A DNA stretch of 34,309 bases from Myxococcales bacterium (GTDB lineage: Bacteria > Myxococcota > Polyangia > Polyangiales > Polyangiaceae): contig PLXW01000033.1 of assembly GCA_003151595.1 (NCBI GenBank), positions 58,262 through 92,570 of the forward strand. The letters are read 5' to 3'. Shown here piece by piece: positions 1 through 9,700 of the stretch (the stretch's first letter is position 1; the number at the start of each line of letters is the position of its first letter). The notes beneath the pieces were generated by a model, which did not search any database, was not told the DNA's origin, and saw only the letters and a program-made list of their open reading frames with translations. The position numbers and the translations under genes were made by a program.

Positions 1-26
1 CGCGGGTTCGAGTCCCGTCCGCCCCG
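1..26 (+). tRNA. tRNA-Asp, 3' part only (cut by the left window edge)
   Basis: The first bases form a T-arm (stem GCGGG at 2-6, loop TTCGAGT, stem CCCGT at 14-18), then the 3' acceptor strand CCGCCCC at 19-25 and discriminator G26. This closely follows the 3' end of bacterial tRNA-Asp as I remember it from E. coli, where the T-arm is the same and the discriminator is G. No CCA is encoded, since CTA follows. The anticodon lies outside the window, so the amino acid identity is an inference from the 3' half. Confidence 0.8.
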
Positions 27-37
27 CTACTCACGGG

Positions 38-69
38 AAAGCGCGTCTCCCTCACGGGAGACGCGCTTT
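38..69 (+). terminator. Hairpin terminator after tRNA-Asp
   Basis: A perfect 14-bp inverted repeat has arms AAAGCGCGTCTCCC (38-51) and GGGAGACGCGCTTT (56-69) around a TCAC loop. It begins 12 bp after the tRNA end. The A-run on the left and T-run on the right make it look like a factor-independent terminator, with a short T tract. Confidence 0.8.
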
Positions 70-101
70 CGTGCTTTGTCCGGGGCTCGAGAGCGCGAGA
101 C

Positions 102-659
102 ATGGGCGATCCGAGCTACTCCAACGCGATCGAGCTGCACTACGTGGCTGCGTGGTCGCTTCCTGTCGACCGGGTGCGACTGATGGACGGCAACATCGCC
201 GCGTTGCCTCCGGAGTTCCAGGTGCTCGTGGTGCCTCGCTCGCCGGAGATGACGGCGTACGCGACGCGTTGCATGTCGCAGCCTGACGACCCGGAACGAC
301 TCGAGCTCTACATCGTGACGCGGCCGAGTGACGAGGCGCTCTCGGACGTCGTCGAGGTTCTGACGTCCGTCGCGCACTACCACCGAACAGGGAGCCCGCT
401 CGCGCTCGGGCACACCGTGAATCTTGGCCGACCGTGGCTGCCGGGATCGACGTGCACGCACGGGCTCGTCTCGCTCCCGTACCTCGATGGGCCGGGGCTG
501 GAGTGGATGGAGGAGCCGAAGGTTCGGTTCCTGTGGCTCATTCCGATCACGGAAGCGGAGCTCGCGTTCAAGAAGCTCCACGGGATGGAAGCGCTCGAGG
601 AAAAATTCGAAGAGACACGCTTCGATTTTCTCGATCCTCGGCGGAGGTCGGTCGTCTGA
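102..659 (+). CDS. SUFU (suppressor of fused) domain protein
   Basis: This 185-aa protein has no signal peptide and is probably cytoplasmic. The C-terminal half carries the hallmarks of the SUFU domain (PF05076): a segment ending FLWLIPITEAE, then a Gly-x-Glu-Ala-Leu helix and the DPRRRSVV tail. Bacterial SUFU proteins are known from comparative genomics as likely immunity proteins of polymorphic toxin systems. No toxin gene is visible here because the left neighbour is a tRNA, so an immunity role is only a possibility. The start is the ATG 32 bp after the tRNA terminator hairpin. The stop codon lies in the first, degenerate unit of the tandem repeat that follows. Confidence 0.8.
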   Translation: MGDPSYSNAIELHYVAAWSLPVDRVRLMDGNIAALPPEFQVLVVPRSPEMTAYATRCMSQPDDPERLELYIVTRPSDEALSDVVEVLTSVAHYHRTGSPLALGHTVNLGRPWLPGSTCTHGLVSLPYLDGPGLEWMEEPKVRFLWLIPITEAELAFKKLHGMEALEEKFEETRFDFLDPRRRSVV

Positions 660-929
660 GCGCCCTCCAGTGGCTCGACCCACCAAATCTCACGCAACAC
701 CCACTAAATCTAACGCGGTGCGCCCTGATTCTCGCGTACCACCCACTAAATCTAACGCAGCACCCACTACGCTAGTCGCTCGACCCACTAAATCTCGCGT
801 ACCACCCACTAACTTTCGCGTACCACCCACTAAATCTCTCGTACTACCCACTCGGCTAGTCGCTCGACCCACTAAATCTCGCGTACCACGCACTACGCTA
901 GTGGCTCGACCCACTAAATCTCGCGTCCC
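657..929. repeat. 21-bp tandem repeat array (13 units) filling a convergent intergenic gap
   Basis: Units start at 657 (degenerate), 678, 699, 720 (degenerate), 741, 762, 783, 804, 825, 846, 867, 888 and 909, exactly 21 bp apart with no indel. Two unit types occur. Type A is ACCCACTAAATCT followed by CGCGTACC or a variant. Type B is ACCCACTACGCTAG followed by TCGCTCG. Type B units are at 762, 846 and 888, with a B-like one at 657. The array occupies most of the 340-bp gap between the SUFU gene and the convergent response regulator gene. The remaining 930-999 shows only a small GTCGT/ACGAC hairpin. Several frames stay open through the array, but this is expected of a period divisible by three. 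Confidence 0.9.
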
Positions 930-999
930 TCCGTCTCGGCCCGTCGTCCGACGACAAGCGGCCCGCGTCACACTCGCCTGGCGCCCGGAGCCGAACGGT

Positions 1000-1638
1000 T
1001 CACTTCTCGAGGAGCGTGAGACCTTCGCGGACGGCGTACTTCGTGAGCTCGGCGATCGAGTGAATGCTCAGCTTGGCCATGACCTGCCGCCGATGCGTCT
1101 CGATGGTGGGCACGGCCAGGTGCAGCGCTGCGGCGATGTCCTTGGAGGTCTTCCCCTCGGCGATCAACTGAAGCACCTCGCGTTCCCGCCCACTCAGGTC
1201 TCCACCCAGGTGCGGCCCATGCGTCGTGCGCAAGAGCGCGATGACGTCCTCGGCGACGGTCGGGCTGACGTACGCGCGCCCCTGGGCGACCGTCCGGATC
1301 GCGAGAATGAGCTCGCTCGCGGCCGCGTCCTTCACGAGATAACCGACGGCCCCCACCGCGAACATCGCCAGCACGTAGCGGCGATCCGAGTTCATGGAGA
1401 GCGCGATGATCTTCGCCGCGCGATGCTCCGAGAGGATCTCGCGCGTAGCGTCGATCCCGTTCAAGCCCGGCATCCCGATGTCCATCACGACGACGCACGG
1501 CCGAAGACGAAGCGCGAGCTCCACGGCGCACCGCCCGTTCGACGCCTCTCCCACGAGCTCCATGTCCCCCTCGCGTTCGAGCACGGCGCGCAGGCCGTCC
1601 CGCATGATCGCGTGGTCGTCGACCAACAGAATTTTCAT
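1000..1638 (-). CDS. NarL/FixJ-type response regulator (REC + LuxR HTH)
   Basis: This 212-aa protein is a DNA-binding partner of the upstream sensor kinase. The receiver domain spans about residues 1-120, with the acidic pair DD7-8, phospho-acceptor D53 in VVVMDIGMPG, S81 and K103. A LuxR-type helix-turn-helix occupies about 145-207 and contains LSGREREVLQLIAEG and TIETHRRQVMAKL. The start ATG overlaps the kinase stop as ATGA, so translation is probably coupled. The target genes cannot be told from the sequence. Confidence 0.93.
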   Translation of the reverse strand: MKILLVDDHAIMRDGLRAVLEREGDMELVGEASNGRCAVELALRLRPCVVVMDIGMPGLNGIDATREILSEHRAAKIIALSMNSDRRYVLAMFAVGAVGYLVKDAAASELILAIRTVAQGRAYVSPTVAEDVIALLRTTHGPHLGGDLSGREREVLQLIAEGKTSKDIAAALHLAVPTIETHRRQVMAKLSIHSIAELTKYAVREGLTLLEK

Positions 1639-2798
1639 CCCGTCTTCTCCGGATAGGGGGTGGGTTTTCTCAGGTTCAGCGGGATGCGAAGACGCACGCG
1701 CGTGCCGCTCCGTAGCGTCGACTCGATCACGACCGTCCCGCCGAGCCTGGTGATCTGCTCGCGCACGCTGAAGAGACCGAAGCCGGAGGCGGGCCCGTGC
1801 ACGGTCCTCTCGGTGTCGAACCCGATCCCGCGATCCTCGACTTCGATGACGAAGTCCTCGCGTTCGTGTCGCAGCTCCACGCGCGCGGTCGGCGTCTCGG
1901 CGTGCTTGAAGACGTTCGTGAGGAGCTCCCTGACCGCGCGAAAGAGGAGCGCCGCGATGGCGCCGTCGAAGGGAGGGCGCCTCCCGTCGTCGACGATCTC
2001 GACGCGGATCCCGGCCCGCGTCGCGATCTCTTCGGAGAGCCACGAGAGCGCCGCCTTCAGCCCGAGGTCGTAGAGGATGGGGGGACTGAGCTCGAAGGTG
2101 AGCGTGCGCGTGTCCTCGACGGACTGCACGATCAGCTCGATGGCCGCGGCGACGGCGGTCTTCACGTCGCCCGTCGCGCGGTCGTGGACCGATTCGAGCT
2201 TGATGCGCGCGAGGGCCAGCGACTGGCCGATGCGATCGTGGAGATCGCCCGCGATGCGGCGACGCTCACGCTCTTCGGCGAGCGCGGCCTGAAACGCCAT
2301 CTTCTGGAGCTTGGCCTGGTAGAGCGCGATCTTCTGCTCCGCGCCCCGTCGTGCGCTCACGTCGGTGACGAACGTGACGAGGAGCGCACCGCTGCTCGAC
2401 TCCATCGTGCTCAGCACGACGTCGACGGGGAACTCGGTCCCATCCCTCCGGAGCGCCACGAGCGGCCTCGACGACATCGGCCGCTCGCGTGAGGCGACGA
2501 ACGCCGCGAGGTTTTTCGTGCGCGCCTCATGGAGAGGAAGCGGAAAGAGATGATCGATGCGGAGGCCGTCCATCTCGGTCTCCAGGTAGCCGAAGACGCG
2601 CGCCGCCATTTCATTCGCGAAGACGATGAGCCCTTCACCGTCGCTCATCAAGATCGGTACGGCGGCCGACATGAGCATGCGACGAAAGTCCGCGTCGCGT
2701 TCGGCCAGTCGCGCCTCGGTCCTCAGCTGCTCCGAGGCACGCGGCGTTTCGACGGCCGTGCCCGCGCCGACGAGCGCGATCGATTCCTCTTGCACCAT
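1635..2798 (-). CDS. PAS-domain sensor histidine kinase (HisKA_3 / NarX-DegS type)
   Basis: This 387-aa kinase is probably soluble, as no membrane segment or signal peptide is seen. A PAS domain (about residues 37-147) is followed by a coiled segment and a HisKA_3 dimerisation helix with phospho-acceptor H187 in AGDLHDRIGQ. The HATPase domain follows, with an N-box (RELLTNVFKHA), DRGIGFD and GFGLFSVREQ. HisKA_3 kinases pair with NarL-type regulators, as here. I chose the ATG at 2798 because GGGGGAGG lies 8 bp upstream of it. An in-frame ATG 24 bp further upstream has no recognisable ribosome binding site. The PAS ligand is unknown. Confidence 0.92.
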   Translation of the reverse strand: MVQEESIALVGAGTAVETPRASEQLRTEARLAERDADFRRMLMSAAVPILMSDGEGLIVFANEMAARVFGYLETEMDGLRIDHLFPLPLHEARTKNLAAFVASRERPMSSRPLVALRRDGTEFPVDVVLSTMESSSGALLVTFVTDVSARRGAEQKIALYQAKLQKMAFQAALAEERERRRIAGDLHDRIGQSLALARIKLESVHDRATGDVKTAVAAAIELIVQSVEDTRTLTFELSPPILYDLGLKAALSWLSEEIATRAGIRVEIVDDGRRPPFDGAIAALLFRAVRELLTNVFKHAETPTARVELRHEREDFVIEVEDRGIGFDTERTVHGPASGFGLFSVREQITRLGGTVVIESTLRSGTRVRLRIPLNLRKPTPYPEKTG

Positions 2799-3016
2799 GC
2801 GCTCTGCCTCCCCCGAGACCATCGCGCGCGAAACGTAGGCGCCTCACTCACGATCGGCAACCTGAACGTGTCTCACCCCTGGTGCGTTTTCAGTCACAGC
2901 GGCCGAGATCGACTACCTGGATCACGGGGGCGTCTTTCATTGGTTTTGATGATGCCGGTCGCGAAGCAGAAGGAGGAGAAAAGCAGGCTCTAGATCTCGT
3001 CAACGGGGGGGACACC

Positions 3017-3219
3017 ATGACGGAATTTCTGGGCTGGATTCAATGTGCGGGGCATCGCGTTCTCGTCGAACGAATCGACGAAAACGATGGTTTTCACGTC
3101 GTACGCCTTTGTACCGCGTGCGGAATGTTCGAGCGCGGCCACGAGCTGCGCGTTCCCAAGCCTTCGTTCGTGGCGTGCGCGCGCGTCGCGACCGAGGCAA
3201 TCCAGGCAGGGGTTTCGCC

Positions 3220-3223
<4 letters not shown>
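3017..3223 (+). CDS. Small CxxC protein coupled to a sigma-54 activator
   Basis: This 68-aa protein has no recognised family. It contains C32-x-x-C35, H42 and C54, which could bind a metal or act as a redox pair, plus C10. It has no signal peptide. The start ATG follows a G-rich stretch (GGGGGGG, 4 bp spacing). Its stop overlaps the start of the next gene as ATGA, so the two are almost certainly translated together. A sensory or accessory role for the adjoining activator, which lacks its own sensor domain, is plausible but unproven. Confidence 0.6.
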
Positions 3224-4209
<986 letters not shown>

Positions 4210-4227
4210 GCCGCTACTCCGAATTCG

Positions 4228-5418
4228 CTATTCCGAATCCAGGGGCCAGCACTCCCGCTTGCGATCGAGCGTTCCGGCCATTCCCGCGCACCATGAGGCG
4301 GTGAAGCCGTCGGCGCCCATGTTCGTCTCGTTGTAGGCGGGGCCCCAGTAGCCCGACGTGATGAAGAACTCGCCGGGGCTCCCCCAGAGCCCCGAGTACT
4401 TGAGGAACGTCTGCCCGTGAAGCGGCGCGCTCTTCTCGCCGATGTCGAGAAGGCGCCCCGCTTCGGTGACGCTCCCGTCGGGCCAGCCCACGTGGCCGCC
4501 TCGCCACGTCTCTTGCCACACGTACGTGGCGCGATCGTCGAGGGTCACGAAGCACGGCTCCACCGCGCACCCGCGCGCGACGATGCCGTCACCGCGCGCG
4601 CGCGACGCATGGCCGCCCCCTTCGGAATACACGAGGACGTGCGTGCCCTCCCACTGCAGCTCGCGCGGCTGTAGCTCCGGCATCCCCGAGTGCTCGAGAA
4701 GGCGAACGTGCGCGACGGCGTCGTGGTGGTCGAGGACGACGTGGATCCCCTCCCAGTCGCCGCCGTGATCGTTGATGGCGTCGTTGTACGCGTAGAACCG
4801 CCAGTACTGGAGCGTCACGCCGCCGAGATCGTTGGGGTAGGCGTGGACATACGTCGTCCACCGGCGCGAGTCGCCGCTCCCGCGCCGGTCGCGATCGGGG
4901 ACGTCGGCGAGGAAGAACGTCTTGTGCTTCGAGGTGCTGCGCGATCCGTCCGACGAGACGCGCGCGCCGCCGCAGGGTGAGGTGAGCGTGCGTCGAACGA
5001 GATCGGCTTCCGTCGGGGCGCGCGCGATCACGATCTGCTTCGCCGCCTCGCAGGAGTCGTCGTAGAAACCGAGCGACGTCTCGCTGAGAAAGTCGTCGAC
5101 GTTCGTCGGAAGGTTCGACTCGTCCGACGAGTGGATCACGATCGGCGCGAAGCGCTGCGCCAGCACATCTTCGCAATCGTCTGCGATGCCGTCGTGGTCG
5201 TCGTCAGGCGACGCTTCGTGCACGCAGGAATCTCTCTCGACCGCGCCGTGCGGAGAGCTCGCGATCATCCAGGTGCGCTGCCCGCTCGGCGCCGCGCGAT
5301 CGAGGCACCCGCTGGTGCCGCCGACGAAACACCCGACGACGACCGCCGCACGGAGAGCTCTCCTCGTGCGGCGGACGGCCGATCTACCCCTGCGCGCCGA
5401 CGGCGACGAGAACCCCAT
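4228..5418 (-). CDS. VPS62-like (PF06101) exported lipoprotein
   Basis: This 396-aa protein has an Arg-rich N-terminus and a hydrophobic stretch ending in SGC39, probably a lipoprotein signal although the lipobox is not ideal. An acidic DDDHDGIADDCED segment (about 72-84) resembles a calcium-binding thrombospondin-type loop. The rest resembles the VPS62/DUF946 family: an HAYPNDLGG turn, YWRFYAYNDA, HGGDWEGIHVVLD, a VYSEGGGHAS segment, and a C-terminal SGYWGPAYNETNMGADG region. The biochemical function of bacterial members is unknown. It stands alone, convergent with the sigma-54 activator. The 121 bp upstream (5419-5539) shows no clear motif. Confidence 0.75.
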   Translation of the reverse strand: MGFSSPSARRGRSAVRRTRRALRAAVVVGCFVGGTSGCLDRAAPSGQRTWMIASSPHGAVERDSCVHEASPDDDHDGIADDCEDVLAQRFAPIVIHSSDESNLPTNVDDFLSETSLGFYDDSCEAAKQIVIARAPTEADLVRRTLTSPCGGARVSSDGSRSTSKHKTFFLADVPDRDRRGSGDSRRWTTYVHAYPNDLGGVTLQYWRFYAYNDAINDHGGDWEGIHVVLDHHDAVAHVRLLEHSGMPELQPRELQWEGTHVLVYSEGGGHASRARGDGIVARGCAVEPCFVTLDDRATYVWQETWRGGHVGWPDGSVTEAGRLLDIGEKSAPLHGQTFLKYSGLWGSPGEFFITSGYWGPAYNETNMGADGFTASWCAGMAGTLDRKRECWPLDSE

Positions 5419-5539
5419 GGCTCATCAATTAGCGCCATGGGCTCCCGGCGTCGTCTGAATTGGCCACTACGGACGAGCCCGCAGCTTCCGATTTGCACGA
5501 CTCCGTATTCGAAGGTGTGTGACTGGAGACGAACCGTCT

Positions 5540-6718
5540 TCAGTCGCGTCGATACATCGTCACCACACCGGCACCACCCAGACCCAGGTTGTGTTGGAGC
5601 GCAATCTTCGCGTCCTTCACCTGGCGTTTGTCGGCCGTGCCGCGCAGCTGCCACACAAGCTCGGTGCACTGCGCTAGCCCGGTGGCTCCCAGCGGGTGCC
5701 CCTTCGACAGGAGTCCGCCCGACGGGTTCACGACGAACTCGCCGCCGTACGTGTTGTCGCCGGCCTCGATGAACTTCTCGGCCTCGCCCTCCTTGCAGAG
5801 ACCGATCGCTTCGTACGTGAGCAGCTCGTTGGCCGTGAAGCAGTCGTGGAGCTCGACGACGTCGATGTCTTTCGGACCGATGCCGCTCTTCTCGTAGACC
5901 TCTTTCGCGGCCTCCTTGCTCATGTCGTAGCCGATCATCTTGATCATGCTCTTCTCGTCGAAGCTCGACTTGAAGTCGGTGCGCATCGCCTGCGCCGCGA
6001 TGTACACGGGGTTCGCGATCCCGTGCTTCTTCGCGAACTCGTCGGAGCACAAGATCGCTGCCGCCGCGCCGCACGTGGGCGGGCAGCACTGGTAGCGCGT
6101 GAGCGGATCGAAGACCTCTTCGCTGGCCAGGATCTCTTCCACGCTGAGCGGCGTGTTGAAGAGCGCGTACGGGTTGTTCGCCGCGTGCTTCCGCGCCTTC
6201 GCGCTGATCTTGGCGAACGTCTCCTTCTTCGTCCCGTACTTCCAGCGGTACTCGCGTCCGGCGCCGCCGAACATCTGCGCCGGGGGAGGGGCCGCGGAGA
6301 AGCCCTGCACGTCGTTCATTACCATGGCGTGCTGATCGAGCGGGTTCGTGCGGTCGTTGAACTTCGCGCCGAGCGCGCCCTTCTCCATCTTCTCGAACCC
6401 GACGGCGAGCACGCAGTCGAGCCCGGCGTCGATCGCCTGCTTGGCGAGCATGAGCGCGGTCGAGCCCGTCGAGCAGTTGTTGTTCACGTTGAAGACGGGG
6501 ATGCCGGTGAGGCCGACCTCGTAGACGCTCCGCTGCCCGCACGTGCTGTCGCCGTAGACGTAGCCGCAGAACGCCTGCTGGACGGCGTCGTACGGAACCT
6601 TCGCGTCCTCGAGGGCGGCGCGGATCGCCTTGGCCGCCATCACGTTGTATTCCTCGCTCGCCCCGGGCTTGGCGAACTTGGTCATGCCGACACCGATCAC
6701 GTTCACTCGCTTGGTCAT
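5540..6718 (-). CDS. SCPx-type 3-ketoacyl-CoA thiolase
   Basis: This 392-aa enzyme of the SCP2-thiolase family would cleave 3-ketoacyl-CoA to a shortened acyl-CoA and acetyl- or propionyl-CoA. The nucleophile is C82 in [10 protein letters not shown], with H290 in the diagnostic HDCF motif and H340 in GHPLGATG. Compared from memory, it resembles the thiolase half of human SCPx closely along its whole length, for example around QCCP, EKSGI and [14 protein letters not shown]. It lacks the C-terminal SCP2 domain of SCPx; the upstream gene carries three SCP2 domains instead. The start ATG has AGGAG 7 bp upstream. It lies 66 bp downstream of the multifunctional enzyme gene, in the same operon. Confidence 0.92.
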   Translation of the reverse strand: MTKRVNVIGVGMTKFAKPGASEEYNVMAAKAIRAALEDAKVPYDAVQQAFCGYVYGDSTCGQRSVYEVGLTGIPVFNVNNNCSTGSTALMLAKQAIDAGLDCVLAVGFEKMEKGALGAKFNDRTNPLDQHAMVMNDVQGFSAAPPPAQMFGGAGREYRWKYGTKKETFAKISAKARKHAANNPYALFNTPLSVEEILASEEVFDPLTRYQCCPPTCGAAAAILCSDEFAKKHGIANPVYIAAQAMRTDFKSSFDEKSMIKMIGYDMSKEAAKEVYEKSGIGPKDIDVVELHDCFTANELLTYEAIGLCKEGEAEKFIEAGDNTYGGEFVVNPSGGLLSKGHPLGATGLAQCTELVWQLRGTADKRQVKDAKIALQHNLGLGGAGVVTMYRRD

Positions 6719-6784
6719 CGCATTGCTCCTCAAGTGTTGACCGAGCCGCGCTCTGCGCGGACTCGCCGTCGTTCGATCACGTGA

Positions 6785-9700
6785 TCAGAGAAGGTTCTGA
6801 AGGAAGGCGAGCGAGCGGGCGAGGCGAACGTCGCCGTCCACGCGCATCTTCCCGTGCATGTAGAGATCGTGCGCATCGGCCTGGCCTTTGACGAGGGCGA
6901 CCAGGTCTTCTTCTTCGATGCGGATGGTCGTGGCTGCGTCTTTCGCCGTCCCTTCGGAGGCGCTCTTCGCGTCGACGAAGAAGCTGGCGTCGGGGCTCTT
7001 CACCACGAACTGGATGGTGCCGGCGATGTCGCGTGCGCCTTTGGTCTTCAGCGCGCTGACGATCGCGGGTGTGCGTGACGCCTTCGATGCGCCGGCGGGG
7101 GCTTCGGCTCCGGCAGCAGTCGGGGCAGGGGAGGACGCAGCGCTCGCTTGCGAAGCGCCGAACTTCGCGAGGTAGGCCTTCGTGGCCGCGTCGCGATCGA
7201 TCTTCTTCAAGAACTCGAGCTTCTGCGACGCCATCACGTTGCCGCCGATCTTCAGCTTGCCGCCGAAGTAGAGCTTCTGCGCGTCGGCTTGCCCCGTGGC
7301 CATGGCCACGAAGTCGGAGTCGGAGAGCTCCAACGTGACGTCCGGCTTCTCGGCCGTCCCCTTGGCGCACGACCCCTTGCCGTTCTTCACGTCGAGCACC
7401 CACTCGCTGTCGGGGCTCTTCAGCTTCCACTGAAAGACGTTCGCGACCTGCCCCACGAGCTCGGGGTGCGTCTCGATGTGATGCCCGATGCCGAACATGA
7501 TGGCGTCGGTCATCGACACGTTCGGCATCGTCGGCTTGGGCGCAGGCGGGCCTGCCGTTGCCGCCGGGGTTGCAGCCGGCGCCGCGCCGCCGTGCTTCGC
7601 GAGGTAGGCCTTCGTGGCCGCGTCGCGATCGATCTTCTTCAAGAACTCGAGCTTCTGCGACGCCATCACGTTGCCGCCGATCTTGAGCTTGCCGCCGAAG
7701 TACAGCTTCTGCGCGTCGGCTTGTCCCGTGGCCATGGCGACGAAGTCGGCGTCGGAGAGCTCCAACGTGACGTCGGGCTTCTCGGCCGTCCCCTGCACGC
7801 ACGACCCCTTGCCGTTCTTCACGTCGAGGATCCACGCGCTGTCAGGCCCCTTCAGCTTCCACTGAAAGACGTTCCCGATCTGCGCGACGATCTCCGGGTG
7901 CGTCTCGATGTGATGCCCGATGGCGAACATGATCGCGTCGGTCGTCGCGCCGCCGGCGGCCGCAGGAGCGGCAGCTTGCGGTGCCGCTGCCGGAGTCGCG
8001 CTCGCTTGAGGAGCCGCCGCCGGCTTCCCCTTGGCGACGGGCACTTCCTTATAGAGCTCGATCGCCGCGTTCGAGATCACGACCACGTCGCGCTCGACGA
8101 CCTTGCAGCGGAAGACGATCTTCCCGTCGCTCTCCTTCCACATCTCGGTGCGGATCGTTTCCCCAGGAAATACGGTGTCCGCGAAGCGAACCTTGATGCT
8201 CTTGAAGCGGCTCGGGTCGCCGTCGAGAAACGCCTTGATGACGTGCCGGGCGGCGAAGCCGAAGGTGCAGAGCCCGTGCAAGATAGGCTTCTTGAACCCG
8301 AAGTTCGCAGCGAAATTCGGATCGGCGTGCAGCGGGTTCCAGTCGCCGTTCAGGCGATAGAGGAGCGCCTGGTTCTCCAGCGTCTTCTCGTCGATGACCG
8401 CGTCGGGCTTCCGATCCGGCGGCACGTTCACGTCGGCCGACGGCCCGCGCTCGCCGCCCCAACCGCCGGCGCCGCGAACGAACGTAGTGGTCTCGTTATA
8501 GAAGAGCTCTTCGCCGGTCTCGTCGGCTGTCGAGGTCGCCGTGACGACGAGGGCGTTCTTCCCCTTGTCGAAGATGTCTTTGACCTTCGACTTGTGCGTG
8601 AGCTTGGCGTGCGTCGGGAGCGGGCGTCGGACCTCGAGGTACTGCTCGCCGTGAAGGACGCGGTCGAAGCCGTAACTCAGGCCGGGGGCCGTCTTCCCCT
8701 CCTTCGCCATCTTGAAATAGACGTTGAGCGGCGGGACGACGCCGAACGTCGGCAGCACGCGGAAGCCGTCACCCGAGAACTCGTAAACGAGCGGCAGGTC
8801 CTTCGCGTCGAGCGGGTTCTGCGCCGCGCCGACGCCGAGCGCGTAGAGCGCGACGTCGCGCTCGTCGTACGAGGAGGTCTGCAGCGGGAACTCGTAGCCG
8901 AGGGCGAGATCGACATCGATGAATTCGTTGCCGCCTTTGCTCTTCGAGTTGATGTTCTCGAGGATGGGCGCCATCGACTGCGTGATGTCGGTGGGGTGTG
9001 TCGTCTTCTCGAAGCCGGTGATCTTCGACCACTCCTTCTGAACGGCCTCGGGCGCGATGGGCTTGCCGAGCTTGAAGCTCGCGCCCGCCGCGCGCTCCCA
9101 GCGGAGCTTCCCCATGAAGCCGCCGCCCACCTCGAAGAGCCCGCCGTTCTCTTCGCACGACTCGTGCGCGAGGTACGCGACGAGCGGCGAGACGTACTCG
9201 GGGAGGAGCGCCTCGAGCAGCTCCTTCGGGAGCACGGTCTCGGTCAACCGCGAGCCGGCGATCGGCGCGATCGTGTTCACGAAGACGTTCTTCTTCTTCC
9301 CTTCGAGCGCCAGCGTGTTCGAGAGGCCGACGAGCCCGAGCTTCGCCATCGCGTAGTTCGCCTGGCCGAAGTTGCCGTAGATGCCCGCGGCCGACGCCGT
9401 GAAGAGGATGCGTCCGTACCCCGCGTCGCGCATGTGATTCCACGCGGCGTGCACCACGCGGAAGCCGCCGAGCACGTGCACGCGATAGATGATGTCCCAG
9501 TCGTCCTGGGTCATCTTCTGGAACGACGTGTCGCGCAGGATCCCCGCGTTGTTCACGATGACGTCGATGCGCTTCCAGGTGTCGAGCGCCGCCTGAACGA
9601 TCTTCGCCCCGTCTTCGACCGAGTCGTAGTTGGCGATCGCTTCGCCCCCCGCCTTCTTGATCTCGGCGACGACGGCGTCGGCCGCCGCGGACGATTTCCC

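Noticed and set aside
657..929. CRISPR array
   Set aside because: The units are contiguous with no unique spacers between them, and no cas gene is present.
690..971. Heptad-repeat protein (GTRDLVG-type) on the minus strand across the repeat array
   Set aside because: A 21-bp period keeps any stop-free frame open, so the open frame is a by-product. There is no ribosome binding site or known family, and the product is only the repeat itself.
2823..3016. Sigma-54 promoter (TGGCAC-N5-TTGC) in front of the small CxxC protein and activator
   Set aside because: No GG/GC pair with correct spacing and flanking bases was found in this stretch.
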